Assembly (NCBI GenBank): GCA_020061465.1
Contig: JAGUYG010000016.1
Location: 31,408-95,407 of the forward strand
Length of the DNA: 64,000 nucleotides
Reading direction: 5' to 3'
Source: Ignavibacteriales bacterium
GTDB taxonomy: Bacteria > Bacteroidota > Ignavibacteria > Ignavibacteriales > Ignavibacteriaceae
Numbering within the stretch: position 1 is the first letter of the stretch; every line of letters starts with the position of its first letter. The notes beneath the pieces were generated by a model. That model worked only from the letters and a program-made list of their open reading frames with translations, was not told the origin of the DNA and searched no databases. Made by a program: the position numbers and the translations under genes. This document shows positions 52,910-61,923 of the stretch, piece by piece.

Positions 52910-55108
52910 ATGAAAACAAAAGACGAGCATATACTCGATCAGTCGGTTCAATTTCTAAAATCAGTAGGACCAAAACGAGCCGAGTTATTCAGAAAAGTAG
53001 GGATTGAATCGATTAAAGATATGCTGATGTATTTCCCTTCCCGTCACTTAGACCGAAGCAGTACACTAACCGCAGCAAAAGCGTACGGTTATGTTATGAA
53101 CGGTTATGAAGGCGAGATTACTGTAATAGGAAAAGTATTCGATAAAGAAAAGCGTACCTTCGGAAGAAAAGATGTACTCAAAGTAAGTTTCCGCGATGAG
53201 GGTGGCTTCTTTGAATGCGTCTGGTTTCATGGCATAAAATATTTTTATGATGTTTTTGATGAAGGGGACATTTTTGCCCTTTCCGGCAAGCCCTCCATTT
53301 CAAAATTCGGACAACTTCAATTCGTTCATCCTGATTTTGACAGAATTACGGAGGACGAGTCGCAAAACTTTTTAAATACAGGGAAGATCATTCCGTTTTA
53401 CCGCATACCAAAAGAATTAAAAGAAAAAAACGTCGGGGAATTCAGCTTAAGAAGAATTATCAGCAATGCGGTTGAACTTTACGCCGATTATTTCGAAGAA
53501 AGTCTTCCCGCGGAAATAATATCTGCACATAACTTAATGCCGTTGAAAGATGCAGTTAAGAATATGCACTTCCCCGCATCAAAGCAGAAGTACGAAGCCG
53601 CACTTCAAAGGTTCAAGTTTGAAGAAATATTTTACCTCGAAATCCTCATCGCTTTACGTAAGCATAATTATAAGACAAAGCTTGCCGGTCATTCGATGCT
53701 AATAAAATCAAAGCTCATAAAAGAATTTTTAAAAACTCTGCCATTCGATCTAACGGCAGCGCAGCTAAAAGTTCTAAGCGAGATTCGAAAAAATATGGAA
53801 GCACCTGAACCTATGAATAGATTACTGCAAGGAGACGTGGGCTGTGGTAAAACTATAGTTGCATTAATTGCTATGCTAATTGCAATTGACAACGGATTTC
53901 AGGCGGCTTTAATGGCTCCCACCGAAATTTTAGCAGACCAGCACGCGAAAAATATCTCAAGCATGATAAGCCGGATTAGCAGCAAAAAAATAAAAGTTGC
54001 GCTCTTGGTTGGTGGACAGAGTAAATCCGAAAGAGAAAAATATTTGGAAGAAATTGAATTGCAGGAAGCCGATATCATAATCGGAACACACGCATTGTTT
54101 GAAGAAAAAGTAAAATTTAGAAATCTTGCTTTAATTGTAATAGACGAGCAGCAAAGGTTTGGTGTTGAGCAAAGGGCAAAATTAATTGGAAAAGGCATCA
54201 CTCCCGATGTGCTTGTAATGAGTGCTACGCCTATTCCGCGAACTCTGTCTCTTACCGTTTACGGCGATCTTGACATTTCTATAATTGATGAAATGCCTAA
54301 GAACAGAATTCCGATTAAAACGTATTTGAGAAAAGAAAAGAAATTACCGGAGATATATGAGTTTATTAAGCAAAAGACAAAAGAAAATTACCAGGCTTTT
54401 ATCGTTTATCCTTTAGTAGCCGAATCTGACAAGCTTGAGCTTAAAGCAGCCGAAACATATTACAATGAACTAAAGGAATCCTACTTTAAAGAGTTGAATG
54501 TAGGTTTGCTTCACGGGCGGATGAGCTGGCAGGAGAAAGAAGCGATAATGTTTCAATTCCTGCAAAAAAAATTCGAAGTTTTAATAGCAACAACGGTAAT
54601 TGAGGTTGGCATCGATATTCCCGATGCAAACATTATGCTTATCAACGATGCACAGCGATTCGGACTTTCGCAGCTCCATCAGCTTAGGGGAAGGATTGGA
54701 CGCACATTCAAGCAGGCTTATTGTATTTTAGTTACTAAAGATGAATTAGCCGAAGCGAACAACAAAAATAAATTCAACTTAGAGTACCTCTCTCCATCTC
54801 AGTTAGAGCAGTACAAAGCTGCTATTCGTCTTCATACTATGGTTAAATATAATGACGGATTTAAAATTGCGGAGATCGATTTAAAGCTTAGAGGACCCGG
54901 CGACATATTCGGAACTAAGCAAAGCGGATTTCCAGAATTGAAATTTATAGATCTTATTAGAGACGTGAACATAATCGTCAATGCTAAGAAAGCCGCATTT
55001 AAAATTATTGAAACAGATCCGAAGCTTGAAAGCAATTCAAACAAACCAATCAGAAAAAATTTGCTTGAACATTACTCAGGCAGTTTCAAGTACGCGAAGA
55101 TTGCGTAA
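52910..55108 (+). CDS. recG: ATP-dependent DNA helicase RecG
   Basis: The 732-residue branch-migration helicase has an N-terminal wedge/OB region (about 20-200), motif I GDVGCGKTIVA, DEQQ as the DEAD-type box, SATPIPRTL, and motifs V and VI in TTVIEVGIDIPDA and QLRGRIGR. It is somewhat longer than E. coli RecG. It regresses stalled forks and processes recombination intermediates. It is followed by a repeat-rich spacer to 55335. Confidence 0.96.
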   Translation: MKTKDEHILDQSVQFLKSVGPKRAELFRKVGIESIKDMLMYFPSRHLDRSSTLTAAKAYGYVMNGYEGEITVIGKVFDKEKRTFGRKDVLKVSFRDEGGFFECVWFHGIKYFYDVFDEGDIFALSGKPSISKFGQLQFVHPDFDRITEDESQNFLNTGKIIPFYRIPKELKEKNVGEFSLRRIISNAVELYADYFEESLPAEIISAHNLMPLKDAVKNMHFPASKQKYEAALQRFKFEEIFYLEILIALRKHNYKTKLAGHSMLIKSKLIKEFLKTLPFDLTAAQLKVLSEIRKNMEAPEPMNRLLQGDVGCGKTIVALIAMLIAIDNGFQAALMAPTEILADQHAKNISSMISRISSKKIKVALLVGGQSKSEREKYLEEIELQEADIIIGTHALFEEKVKFRNLALIVIDEQQRFGVEQRAKLIGKGITPDVLVMSATPIPRTLSLTVYGDLDISIIDEMPKNRIPIKTYLRKEKKLPEIYEFIKQKTKENYQAFIVYPLVAESDKLELKAAETYYNELKESYFKELNVGLLHGRMSWQEKEAIMFQFLQKKFEVLIATTVIEVGIDIPDANIMLINDAQRFGLSQLHQLRGRIGRTFKQAYCILVTKDELAEANNKNKFNLEYLSPSQLEQYKAAIRLHTMVKYNDGFKIAEIDLKLRGPGDIFGTKQSGFPELKFIDLIRDVNIIVNAKKAAFKIIETDPKLESNSNKPIRKNLLEHYSGSFKYAKIA

Positions 55109-55272
55109 AGATTTTTTTTGTTGTGACTCACTTCGTTCGTCACTCGCAAGCAAAATTTTTTTTTATCATAAACATCTATTAAGTTTGATTAGTGATTTTA
55201 AAAATAATTTTAAAATTAATTTTTACGTTCTGAAAAATTAATGATTCAATGAGTGATGATCTTGTAAGACCT

Positions 55273-55293
55273 GCCTGACTACGTTAGTCAGGC
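55273..55293. repeat. Perfect hairpin in the recG downstream spacer
   Basis: GCCTGACTA (55273-55281) pairs with TAGTCAGGC (55285-55293) over a three-base loop. Together with GTGAC...GTCAC near 55125 and long T-runs, it makes 55109-55334 a non-coding repeat-rich spacer. It may help terminate recG transcription. Confidence 0.5.
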
Positions 55294-55334
55294 AAGGAAG
55301 AATCAAAAAAAATTTTCGCGTGATTCAAAACTTG

Positions 55335-55364
55335 TTGACTTAAAAATTTTATTAGTTATATTTG
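55335..55364 (+). promoter_or_regulatory. Bacteroidota-type promoter of the ATP-grasp operon
   Basis: TTG (55335-55337) and TATATTTG (55357-55364) are 19 bp apart, an exact fit to the -33/-7 pattern. The -7 box is the same octamer as at 33432-33439. Initiation would fall around 55370, just before the first candidate start codon at 55376. Confidence 0.65.
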
Positions 55365-55429
55365 CTAAAAAATTTTTGAAAAAATTTTTACAAGGAGAAA
55401 TTATTTTATCTTCCTTCATTGATGCACGA

Positions 55430-56485
55430 TTGAATGTTGCACTCACATTCAATGTTAAACCTGAAAGTGAAACTTTCCTCGAAGATTTATCCCCAATTCA
55501 AAACATCAGTCCTCTTCAAGCAGAAGCTTCTGTTGATACGTACGCCGAATGGGATACCTGGGATACAATCACAGCAGTAAAGAATGCAATCGAGCGGTTT
55601 CACAATGTTATTCTTATTGAAGCAAATGAAGATGCACTAAACAAACTGAAGGAATCAAAGCCCGACATTGTGTTCAATATAGCAGAAGGCTTTTATGGAT
55701 TAAGCAGAGAAGCACAGATACCTGCCATACTTGATATGTTGAACATACCTTACACAGGTTCCGACCCGCTTACGCTTGCAACATGCCTGGATAAAGCCCG
55801 CACTAAAGAAATTCTTTCTTACTATAAAATTCCAAATGCAAAATTTATTATAGTTGATCATACAAACCGATTTGGTGAAATTAGTTTAAAATATCCGTTA
55901 ATAGTCAAGCCGGTTTCCGAAGGTTCGAGCAAAGGAATTTTTTCTTCATCATTTGTAAAAAACAAAAAAGAGCTTAATGCCGAAATCGAAAGAATCGTTA
56001 AAGAATATAATCAGCCCGCTTTAGTTGAAGAATTTCTTCCCGGAAGAGAATTCACTGCTGCAGTGCTTGGCAATGGAAGCGAAGCAGAGGTGCTTCCTAT
56101 AGTTGAAATTAAATACGAAGATTTCCCCGAAGATTTTATTCCGATATATTCTTATGAAGCAAAATGGATATTGGACACAAAAGAAAATCCGCTGAATGTG
56201 TTTTCATGTCCGGCTGATATCGATTCGCAGTTAGAAGCACAGATTAAAGAGACGGTTTTAAGAGCATACAATGTATTAAGATGTAAAGATTGGAGCCGGA
56301 TTGATATTCGATTAGACAAGAATTTAATTCCAAACATCATAGAAGTTAATCCACTGCCGGGTATTCTGCCGGACCCGGATGAAAATTCCTGTTTTCCCAA
56401 AGCAGCAAGAACAGCCGGTTTATCGTACGAAGGAATGATAAACAAAGTTCTTTACGAAGCTGCTAAAAGATACAAGCTGGTATGA
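55430..56485 (+). CDS. ATP-grasp ligase, D-alanine-D-alanine ligase-like (1)
   Basis: The start is uncertain. TTG 55376 lies almost at the predicted transcript start, while TTG 55430 yields MNVALTFNVKPESE, which looks like a normal N-terminus; AAGGAG at 55392-55397 fits neither well. The product of about 351 residues has a D-Ala-D-Ala ligase-like layout: an N-terminal domain with DIVFNIAEG, then an ATP-grasp domain with LIVKPVSEGSSKGI, VEEFLPGREFT and the metal-binding IIEVNPLPGI. Such ligases join two amino acids with ATP. It overlaps the second ATP-grasp gene by four bases. A cell-wall role is not excluded, but the neighbours suggest a beta-amino acid peptide. Confidence 0.82.
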   Translation: MNVALTFNVKPESETFLEDLSPIQNISPLQAEASVDTYAEWDTWDTITAVKNAIERFHNVILIEANEDALNKLKESKPDIVFNIAEGFYGLSREAQIPAILDMLNIPYTGSDPLTLATCLDKARTKEILSYYKIPNAKFIIVDHTNRFGEISLKYPLIVKPVSEGSSKGIFSSSFVKNKKELNAEIERIVKEYNQPALVEEFLPGREFTAAVLGNGSEAEVLPIVEIKYEDFPEDFIPIYSYEAKWILDTKENPLNVFSCPADIDSQLEAQIKETVLRAYNVLRCKDWSRIDIRLDKNLIPNIIEVNPLPGILPDPDENSCFPKAARTAGLSYEGMINKVLYEAAKRYKLV

Positions 56486-57543
56486 AAACTAACGCAAAAA
56501 TTTTAATCTGTTATAATTCTCCGGTCAGCATCTTCAAGTTTTATAACGGGAAACCTTCTAAAAAAGGTACTCTTCTCAACGACCTTTCAGAGAGTGGATT
56601 TTCTAAAGAAATCGATTCGATCCGGGAAAATCTGCAGCAGCACTTTACCATCGTTCAATCCTTAGCAGTAGATAGAAACGTTGAAACGGTAATTAACCGT
56701 ATTAATGAATTTTCTCCCGACATCATTTTCAATTTCGTTGAATCTATTGAGGGGATTGCTCAGTATGAATATTGCATGGCAGGCTTGTTTGAATTGTTAG
56801 GTTATCAGTTTACCGGAAATTATCCTGCCACACTTGGTAATTGCCTCAACAAAGCCAGGACAAAAAACATTTTAAATTCTTATGGTATTAATACGCCTAA
56901 ATATATCACGATTAAGCCGGAGGAAAAGCTGCTCGCCTCAAAATTCAAATTGAGATTTCCGGTTATCTTAAAATTATTAAACGAGGATGCCAGCATCGGC
57001 ATATCTGAACTTTCTGTTGTAGATAATTTTAATGCCTTACGCAAACAATTAAGATTCCTAAAACAAACATACCGGCAAGAAGTAATCATAGAAGAATATA
57101 TAGAAGGGCGTGAACTAAACGTTGCAGTTTTAGGTACCGAGATACTTCCGATATCCGAAATAGAATTCAAGGGACTGCCCCAAGGTCTACCCAAAATAGT
57201 TACTTACGACGGCAAGTGGATAGCAGAGAGTATCTACTATGAAAATACAAAACCCAAGTGTCCTGCAAAGCTTAATAAATCTGTACAAAAAAAGATTGAA
57301 AAAACAGCATTGCTTGCTTTTGAAGCAATGAATTGCAGAGACTATGCGCGCATTGATATCAGACTTGACGGCAGCAATACTCCTTACGTAATTGAGGTTA
57401 ATCCAAACCCTGATATTTCGAACGATTCAGGTTTTGCAAGAGCAGCGGCTGCTGCAGGAATAAATCACTCGGAGCTATTATTTAAAATTGCAAATTTCGC
57501 ACTATATAGAAAAAAGAATGATACGAAAAATAAAGCAGGCTGA
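56482..57543 (+). CDS. ATP-grasp ligase, D-alanine-D-alanine ligase-like (2)
   Basis: The 353-residue paralogue of the preceding ligase has an N-terminal domain with DIIFNFVESIEG and ATP-grasp motifs VILKLLNEDASIGI, IEEYIEGRELNVAVLG and VIEVNPNPDIS. Differences in the substrate region (GLPQGLPKIVTYDGKW) imply a different acceptor or donor. Two ligases in series could build a tripeptide or modify one molecule twice. ATGA overlaps join it to the gene before, and its end overlaps the GNAT gene by 26 bp, so translation is coupled throughout. Confidence 0.82.
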   Translation: MKTNAKILICYNSPVSIFKFYNGKPSKKGTLLNDLSESGFSKEIDSIRENLQQHFTIVQSLAVDRNVETVINRINEFSPDIIFNFVESIEGIAQYEYCMAGLFELLGYQFTGNYPATLGNCLNKARTKNILNSYGINTPKYITIKPEEKLLASKFKLRFPVILKLLNEDASIGISELSVVDNFNALRKQLRFLKQTYRQEVIIEEYIEGRELNVAVLGTEILPISEIEFKGLPQGLPKIVTYDGKWIAESIYYENTKPKCPAKLNKSVQKKIEKTALLAFEAMNCRDYARIDIRLDGSNTPYVIEVNPNPDISNDSGFARAAAAAGINHSELLFKIANFALYRKKNDTKNKAG

Positions 57544-58000
57544 TAAAGAAAAAATTGAGGAAATATTAAACAGGATACCCAACTTTACGAAAAATGAAAT
57601 TGATGTTGCAATGGAATTGGTTTCTATTGCCGCATCAAATGCCGAACAGGATGACTATCATATTTACGTTTATGAAAAGGGGGAAAAAGTATTAGGATAT
57701 CATTGCACCGGCAAGCGACCTTTGACCGATGCTGTGTATGATCTTTATTGGATAGCTGCTGATCCCGATACAGAAGTGAAAGGCGTAGGGAAAATGCTTC
57801 TTGAGCATGCTGAAAAATTTGTAAGCGAGAAAAAAGGAAGATGGATCTTAGCGGAAACATCTTCGAAAGAAATTTACAGCAGGACAAGAAATTTTTATTT
57901 GAGAAATAACTATTCAATAGTTGCACAGATTAATGATTTTTATTCAATGGGTGATAACCTAATAGTTTTTGGTAAGTATTTAAAACAAACAGAGGGTTAG
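57518..58000 (+). CDS. GNAT-family N-acetyltransferase
   Basis: ATG 57518 was chosen over a TTG-type start at 57488. The 160-residue protein has the GNAT acetyl-CoA loop in VKGVGKMLLEHAEKF (Q/RxxGxG/A pattern) and the following LAETSSKEIYSRTRNFYLRNNY helix-strand. It is far shorter than the beta-lysine acetyltransferase AblB (about 270 residues). In this operon the likely acceptor is an amino group on beta-lysine or a ligase product, but that is an inference. KamA follows after two bases. Confidence 0.8.
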   Translation: MIRKIKQADKEKIEEILNRIPNFTKNEIDVAMELVSIAASNAEQDDYHIYVYEKGEKVLGYHCTGKRPLTDAVYDLYWIAADPDTEVKGVGKMLLEHAEKFVSEKKGRWILAETSSKEIYSRTRNFYLRNNYSIVAQINDFYSMGDNLIVFGKYLKQTEG

Positions 58001-58002
58001 TC

Positions 58003-59175
58003 ATGGAACTGTGGCAGCAAATGATAAGAGACAGCGTTCATTCGGTTGACCAGCTTGTAGAAAAATTCGGGCTTGACAGAAAAGTAGCCGAGGACCTTGA
58101 CGAATTTTTCCAGGCGCGCATCAACCCATACTACATGAGCCTGATTCGGTACCCGGGGGATCCTATCTGGCTTCAGTGTGTGCCGCATAAAGCCGAGCTC
58201 GAGGATATGGATGCCGAAGAAGACCCGCTCATGGAAGATGCAATGAGCCCTGTTCCCAACATTACTCACCGTTACCCGGATAGAGCGCTATTTCTGGTTA
58301 CAAGCCAATGTGGCTTATACTGCCGATTCTGTACACGCAAAAGAAAAGTGGGGGACTATGAAAAAATCTCTATGAAAGGGCTTGAGAGCGCTTTCAATTA
58401 TTTGGAAGAGCATAAGGAAATTAGAGATGTTATCCTTTCGGGCGGCGATCCATTAATGCTTACGGACACTATGCTCGAGAAAATTTTGAAGCGATTAAGA
58501 GAGATTCCTCATATTGAAATAATTCGTATTGGAAGCAAAATGCCTTGTGTTTTGCCGCAGCGTATTACTCAAAGCCTTTGCAATATGCTGAAAAAATATC
58601 ATCCGATATACTTGAACACGCATTTTAATCATCCATGGGAAATAACCCCCGAAAGTTCTAAAGCGTGTGAAATGCTTGCAGATGCAGGCATACCAGTCGG
58701 CAATCAGATGGTGTTGATGAAAGGAGTTAATGACGATCCTGCCGTAGTAAAAGAATTAATGCAAAAGCTCCTGAGAATCCGCGTTAGACCTTACTACATG
58801 TACATGGCAGATGAAACAAAGGGCGCGAATCATTTTAGAACTTCAATTGAAACCGGCTTGAATATTGTCGAGAATCTGCGCGGGCATACAAGCGGATTGG
58901 CAATACCACACTTTGTTATTGATGCACCCGGCGGCGGAGGGAAAATTCCGATTCTGCCAAATTATGTTCTACACTATGACGAAGATAGAATTATTCTTCG
59001 CAACTACGAAAATAAAATTTATGCTTATAGAAACTATAAGGATAAAAATAATCCCGCCCGCCCGGCAGCTAAGAAAGAGAAAGCTGTTTCGAACGGAAGA
59101 AACGGTAAATCAAAAGTGAAAGTGCTGGGAGAAGATAAAATCGAACTGCCGGTACTGGAAGAGGTTGAAGTTTAA
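58003..59175 (+). CDS. kamA: Lysine 2,3-aminomutase
   Basis: The 390-residue radical SAM/PLP enzyme converts L-lysine to L-beta-lysine. The cluster motif is CGLYCRFC (Cys103, Cys107, Cys110), and the PLP lysine is Lys314 in APGGGGK. Asp270 and Asp307 correspond to the two aspartates that bind the lysine side-chain amine in the clostridial enzyme, so lysine rather than glutamate is the likely substrate. The C-terminus has a lysine-rich linker and tail. It is last in a four-gene operon and is followed by a terminator. A divergent paralogue is encoded at 18770-20158. Confidence 0.93.
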   Translation: MELWQQMIRDSVHSVDQLVEKFGLDRKVAEDLDEFFQARINPYYMSLIRYPGDPIWLQCVPHKAELEDMDAEEDPLMEDAMSPVPNITHRYPDRALFLVTSQCGLYCRFCTRKRKVGDYEKISMKGLESAFNYLEEHKEIRDVILSGGDPLMLTDTMLEKILKRLREIPHIEIIRIGSKMPCVLPQRITQSLCNMLKKYHPIYLNTHFNHPWEITPESSKACEMLADAGIPVGNQMVLMKGVNDDPAVVKELMQKLLRIRVRPYYMYMADETKGANHFRTSIETGLNIVENLRGHTSGLAIPHFVIDAPGGGGKIPILPNYVLHYDEDRIILRNYENKIYAYRNYKDKNNPARPAAKKEKAVSNGRNGKSKVKVLGEDKIELPVLEEVEV

Positions 59176-59192
59176 ATCTTCTTACTATTAAG

Positions 59193-59220
59193 AGGGATCC
59201 GGAGTTAAAATCGGGTCCCT
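59193..59220. terminator. Bidirectional terminator between kamA and the thioredoxin-like gene
   Basis: AGGGATCC (59193-59200) pairs with GGGTCCCT (59213-59220), one pair being G-T, followed by AATTTTTA on the plus strand. It overlaps the stop codon of the convergent gene. Confidence 0.7.
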
Positions 59221-59725
59221 AATTTTTAATAATATTTATCAAATCAATTTCTAATGTCTCTTGGGGTGCTTCGACTATCCTTCCGATCTCTTCTCCTTCT
59301 CTATAGATAATAAACGTCGGTACAAATTCTATTTCCAAATCATCAATTTCATTTCCCGGTAGTTGCTTGTTTCTGTCAACTGCAAGCAGCGATATCTTTT
59401 CCGCAGGAAATTTTAGCGCATCCAAAATTTTAAAGAACGCAGGAACTTCGCGCCTGCTGTCGCTGCACCACGTTCCTAACACAATTGTAATGCTGATGTT
59501 TTCTAATTTAGCGCTGTCCAATTCGTAAATATTTTCATCAACCTCATAATTTTCATAGCCCGAGTTGTACCACCATCCGAAATTCGAGTCGGTTAAAGCA
59601 TCCCGCGAGCAAACACCGATTAACATCGGCTTATCCGATCGTTCGTCAATTACAATATTTTTTATTTCCTGTCCAAGAATATCAGTGCTGCAGTAAAGCA
59701 AAATCAGAACAACTAATAATTTCAT
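59219..59725 (-). CDS. Exported thioredoxin-fold protein with a single active-site cysteine
   Basis: The 168-residue protein has a signal peptide (KLLVVLILLYCSTDILGQ) and a thioredoxin-like domain with LGTWCSDSRREVP at the position of the usual WCxxC, followed by the cis-proline region FVPTFII. Only the first cysteine of the pair is present (CSDS), so dithiol oxidoreduction is unlikely; a monothiol or binding role is more probable. It should act in the periplasm. It starts 12 bases after nadK ends. Confidence 0.8.
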   Translation of the reverse strand: MKLLVVLILLYCSTDILGQEIKNIVIDERSDKPMLIGVCSRDALTDSNFGWWYNSGYENYEVDENIYELDSAKLENISITIVLGTWCSDSRREVPAFFKILDALKFPAEKISLLAVDRNKQLPGNEIDDLEIEFVPTFIIYREGEEIGRIVEAPQETLEIDLINIIKN

Positions 59726-59737
59726 GATTGAATACCT

Positions 59738-60628
59738 TTATTTATCCAAAAAGTTCTTCCGCAGGTCTATTCCCCACATTAATTTATTTCTCAAAGTTTC
59801 GAAGTAAGTAGTTAAAGATGTATGGACAAGCTTAAGCGGTCTTTCGCTTTTAGTTATTTTAATTTTAAGCGGAGGTGGAAATAAAAAAACCCTTTGTCCG
59901 TCGCAGCTAACCTGTACTGAAGAGTGAAGCGAAGATGCCTCGACGATTATTTTTTGGCTGCCGGGTAAAACTATTGGTCTCACTGTTAAACTATGCGGCG
60001 AAATAGGAGAGAGCGTAATAACATCGGCTTTAGGACTTACGATCGGTCCTCCGCTTGAAATCGAATAGCCTGTTGAACCGGTGGGTGTAGAAATTATAAG
60101 TCCATCGGCAGCAAAGGTAGTAACATATTCATCGTCTACAGTCAAGCTTAGTTCAATCATTTTTGGCCAGCCGCCTTTTTCAATTACGATGTCGTTTATT
60201 CCGTATAATTTTTCTACTTTGTGGTTAAGGCATTTTCCTTCTATCACCATTCGTTCATCAATAATGTAATTGCCGGTCAAAATTTCTTCGATGAATTGAT
60301 CCATCTGGTTTATGTTAACTTCTACTAAGAAACCTAACTTTCCGAAATTCACACCGAGCACAGGCTTATCGAATTTGTGGGCATGAAAAGCCGTAGCTAA
60401 CATTGTCCCGTCGCCGCCGATCGAAATAATGATATCACTCCGTTTACAAAGCGTATCTGTTGCAGCGAATTTAGCCTTGCTTACTTTCGCATCAAGGGAA
60501 CTTCTCTGATTGTACAGCGGTTTGTCTAACAGATAATTCAATCCCTTCGAGCTTAATTTTTTAATCAGTCCGGTAATAATATCGAAGACATTTTCTTTTT
60601 TAGTATTGGCTATTATTCCCAGTGTCAT
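59738..60628 (-). CDS. nadK: NAD kinase
   Basis: The 296-residue enzyme phosphorylates NAD to NADP. GGDGTMLATA supplies the GGDG motif with the catalytic aspartate, and TPTGSTGYSISSGGPIV is the NAD-binding signature. Length and order are normal. It is transcribed away from the DUF1844 gene, leaving a featureless 112 bp gap upstream. Confidence 0.96.
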   Translation of the reverse strand: MTLGIIANTKKENVFDIITGLIKKLSSKGLNYLLDKPLYNQRSSLDAKVSKAKFAATDTLCKRSDIIISIGGDGTMLATAFHAHKFDKPVLGVNFGKLGFLVEVNINQMDQFIEEILTGNYIIDERMVIEGKCLNHKVEKLYGINDIVIEKGGWPKMIELSLTVDDEYVTTFAADGLIISTPTGSTGYSISSGGPIVSPKADVITLSPISPHSLTVRPIVLPGSQKIIVEASSLHSSVQVSCDGQRVFLFPPPLKIKITKSERPLKLVHTSLTTYFETLRNKLMWGIDLRKNFLDK

Positions 60629-60740
60629 CCTTCACCCCGATAAAATGTCATAAAAACTTATGATATGCTTTAGGCATCATCATCCGAAAGTATTGTAGAA
60701 AATTTTCACAACGATACGGAAGACTTAATAAAAAGATCAT

Positions 60741-61004
60741 TTACTTCTTATTTAATTCTTCTATATAATTTAATTTTAATTCTTTAATAACTTCATTCAA
60801 ATATTTTTCCTCATATTCGGAAAGGTTACCTTTAGTTTTTTCCGCAAGCATATCGAGAGTATCGATGGTAATTTTAGAAAGCTCAAGGTTTTTTTCAACT
60901 GTATCCGATACAGGATTTTTTAACTTTCCCATCGTCATTAATGCAATCTGCTGGTTTTGCATTATCAATTGAATGAAGAGAAGATCATGTGAGTTCTTTT
61001 CCAT
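60741..61004 (-). CDS. DUF1844-family protein
   Basis: The 87-residue helical protein matches the DUF1844 pattern: FIQLIMQNQQIALMTMGKL with the downstream KITIDTLDMLAEKTKGNLSEYEEKYL. The function of the family is unknown. Its start overlaps the end of the glycosyltransferase gene by 20 bp, so it is translated from the same message. No signal peptide or membrane segment was seen. Confidence 0.82.
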   Translation of the reverse strand: MEKNSHDLLFIQLIMQNQQIALMTMGKLKNPVSDTVEKNLELSKITIDTLDMLAEKTKGNLSEYEEKYLNEVIKELKLNYIEELNKK

Positions 61005-61779
61005 TTTTTTTGCCTCTCTTAGTTAATTCCCAAAGTTTCGCATATTTAGTAAAAACATAAGCCGAAGAAAAAACCGCAAGAATAAATCCTTGTATTCCAT
61101 CCATAAAACCTCTCCGTATAAAATACATTTTAAAGAACACCGCCGCAGGTCTAATAATTAAGCTCCACACTGAAAATTTTTTATTTTTAATTTTTAATTC
61201 TTCGGCGGCGAGCGAAGTATAATGATTAAACTTCTTAAAATAATGCTTTATCGAAGGATCGGTATAGTGTTCAATATCTTTCGTCAGTTCACCCACACTG
61301 CCGTTAACTACTAAATGTTCGTGAACATAATTTTGTGAAAACTTTGCTTTATTCTTGTTGAACAATCTGATAACCCTGCCCGGATACCAGCCGCTGTGTT
61401 TAATCCACTTCCCTAAAAAAATTGCTTTGCGCGGAATTGAATAAGCTGCATAAGGCGGTGCGGAAGATTTGAAGGAGAGCAATTCCTGTTTCAACTCGGG
61501 AGAGATTCTTTCATCTGCATCAAGCCAAAGGACCCACTCGTATTTTGTTTTTTCAAGTCCTTCTATTTTTGTAGCTGAATAACCTTTCCATTTAATCTTT
61601 TCACATCTTACGTTGTAATAACCGGAAATTATCTCTTCGGTATTATCGGTTGATGTATCATCGATTAAGACTAATAGATCATCAATAAATCCCAATTGGC
61701 TTTCCAGGCACCGAGCTATATTCGCCGATTCATTTTTGGCGATGACAAGCGAGGATAGCTTAATTTTTTCAGAGGTCAT
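60985..61779 (-). CDS. Glycosyltransferase family 2, LPS-core type
   Basis: The 264-residue protein has a GT-A fold N-terminus (SLVIAKNESANIARCLES), a DxD-type metal motif in LWLDADERIS, and a C-terminal region with amphipathic and hydrophobic helices (FKMYFIRRGFMDGIQGF). It resembles WaaE/KdtX-type LPS core glucosyltransferases. It acts on the cytoplasmic face of the inner membrane. The divergent flippase gene shares its 144 bp upstream region. Confidence 0.88.
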   Translation of the reverse strand: MTSEKIKLSSLVIAKNESANIARCLESQLGFIDDLLVLIDDTSTDNTEEIISGYYNVRCEKIKWKGYSATKIEGLEKTKYEWVLWLDADERISPELKQELLSFKSSAPPYAAYSIPRKAIFLGKWIKHSGWYPGRVIRLFNKNKAKFSQNYVHEHLVVNGSVGELTKDIEHYTDPSIKHYFKKFNHYTSLAAEELKIKNKKFSVWSLIIRPAAVFFKMYFIRRGFMDGIQGFILAVFSSAYVFTKYAKLWELTKRGKKNGKELT

Positions 61780-61923
61780 TTTATTTAATCAACATTCAAT
61801 TTTATACACGTTAAAATTAAAGAATATTTCCAAATAAGTAATTATAAAAGAGTTCGTTTTTTCATATATTCACTGAGGCTTCTACGCTAAATTAACACTT
61901 TTATGCTTGATTAAAACTTTGCT

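Noticed and set aside
55430..59175. Standard N-epsilon-acetyl-beta-lysine (AblA/AblB) osmolyte operon
   Set aside because: The acetyltransferase is about 160 residues, well short of AblB, and the two ATP-grasp ligases have no role in that pathway. The aminomutase part may be shared.
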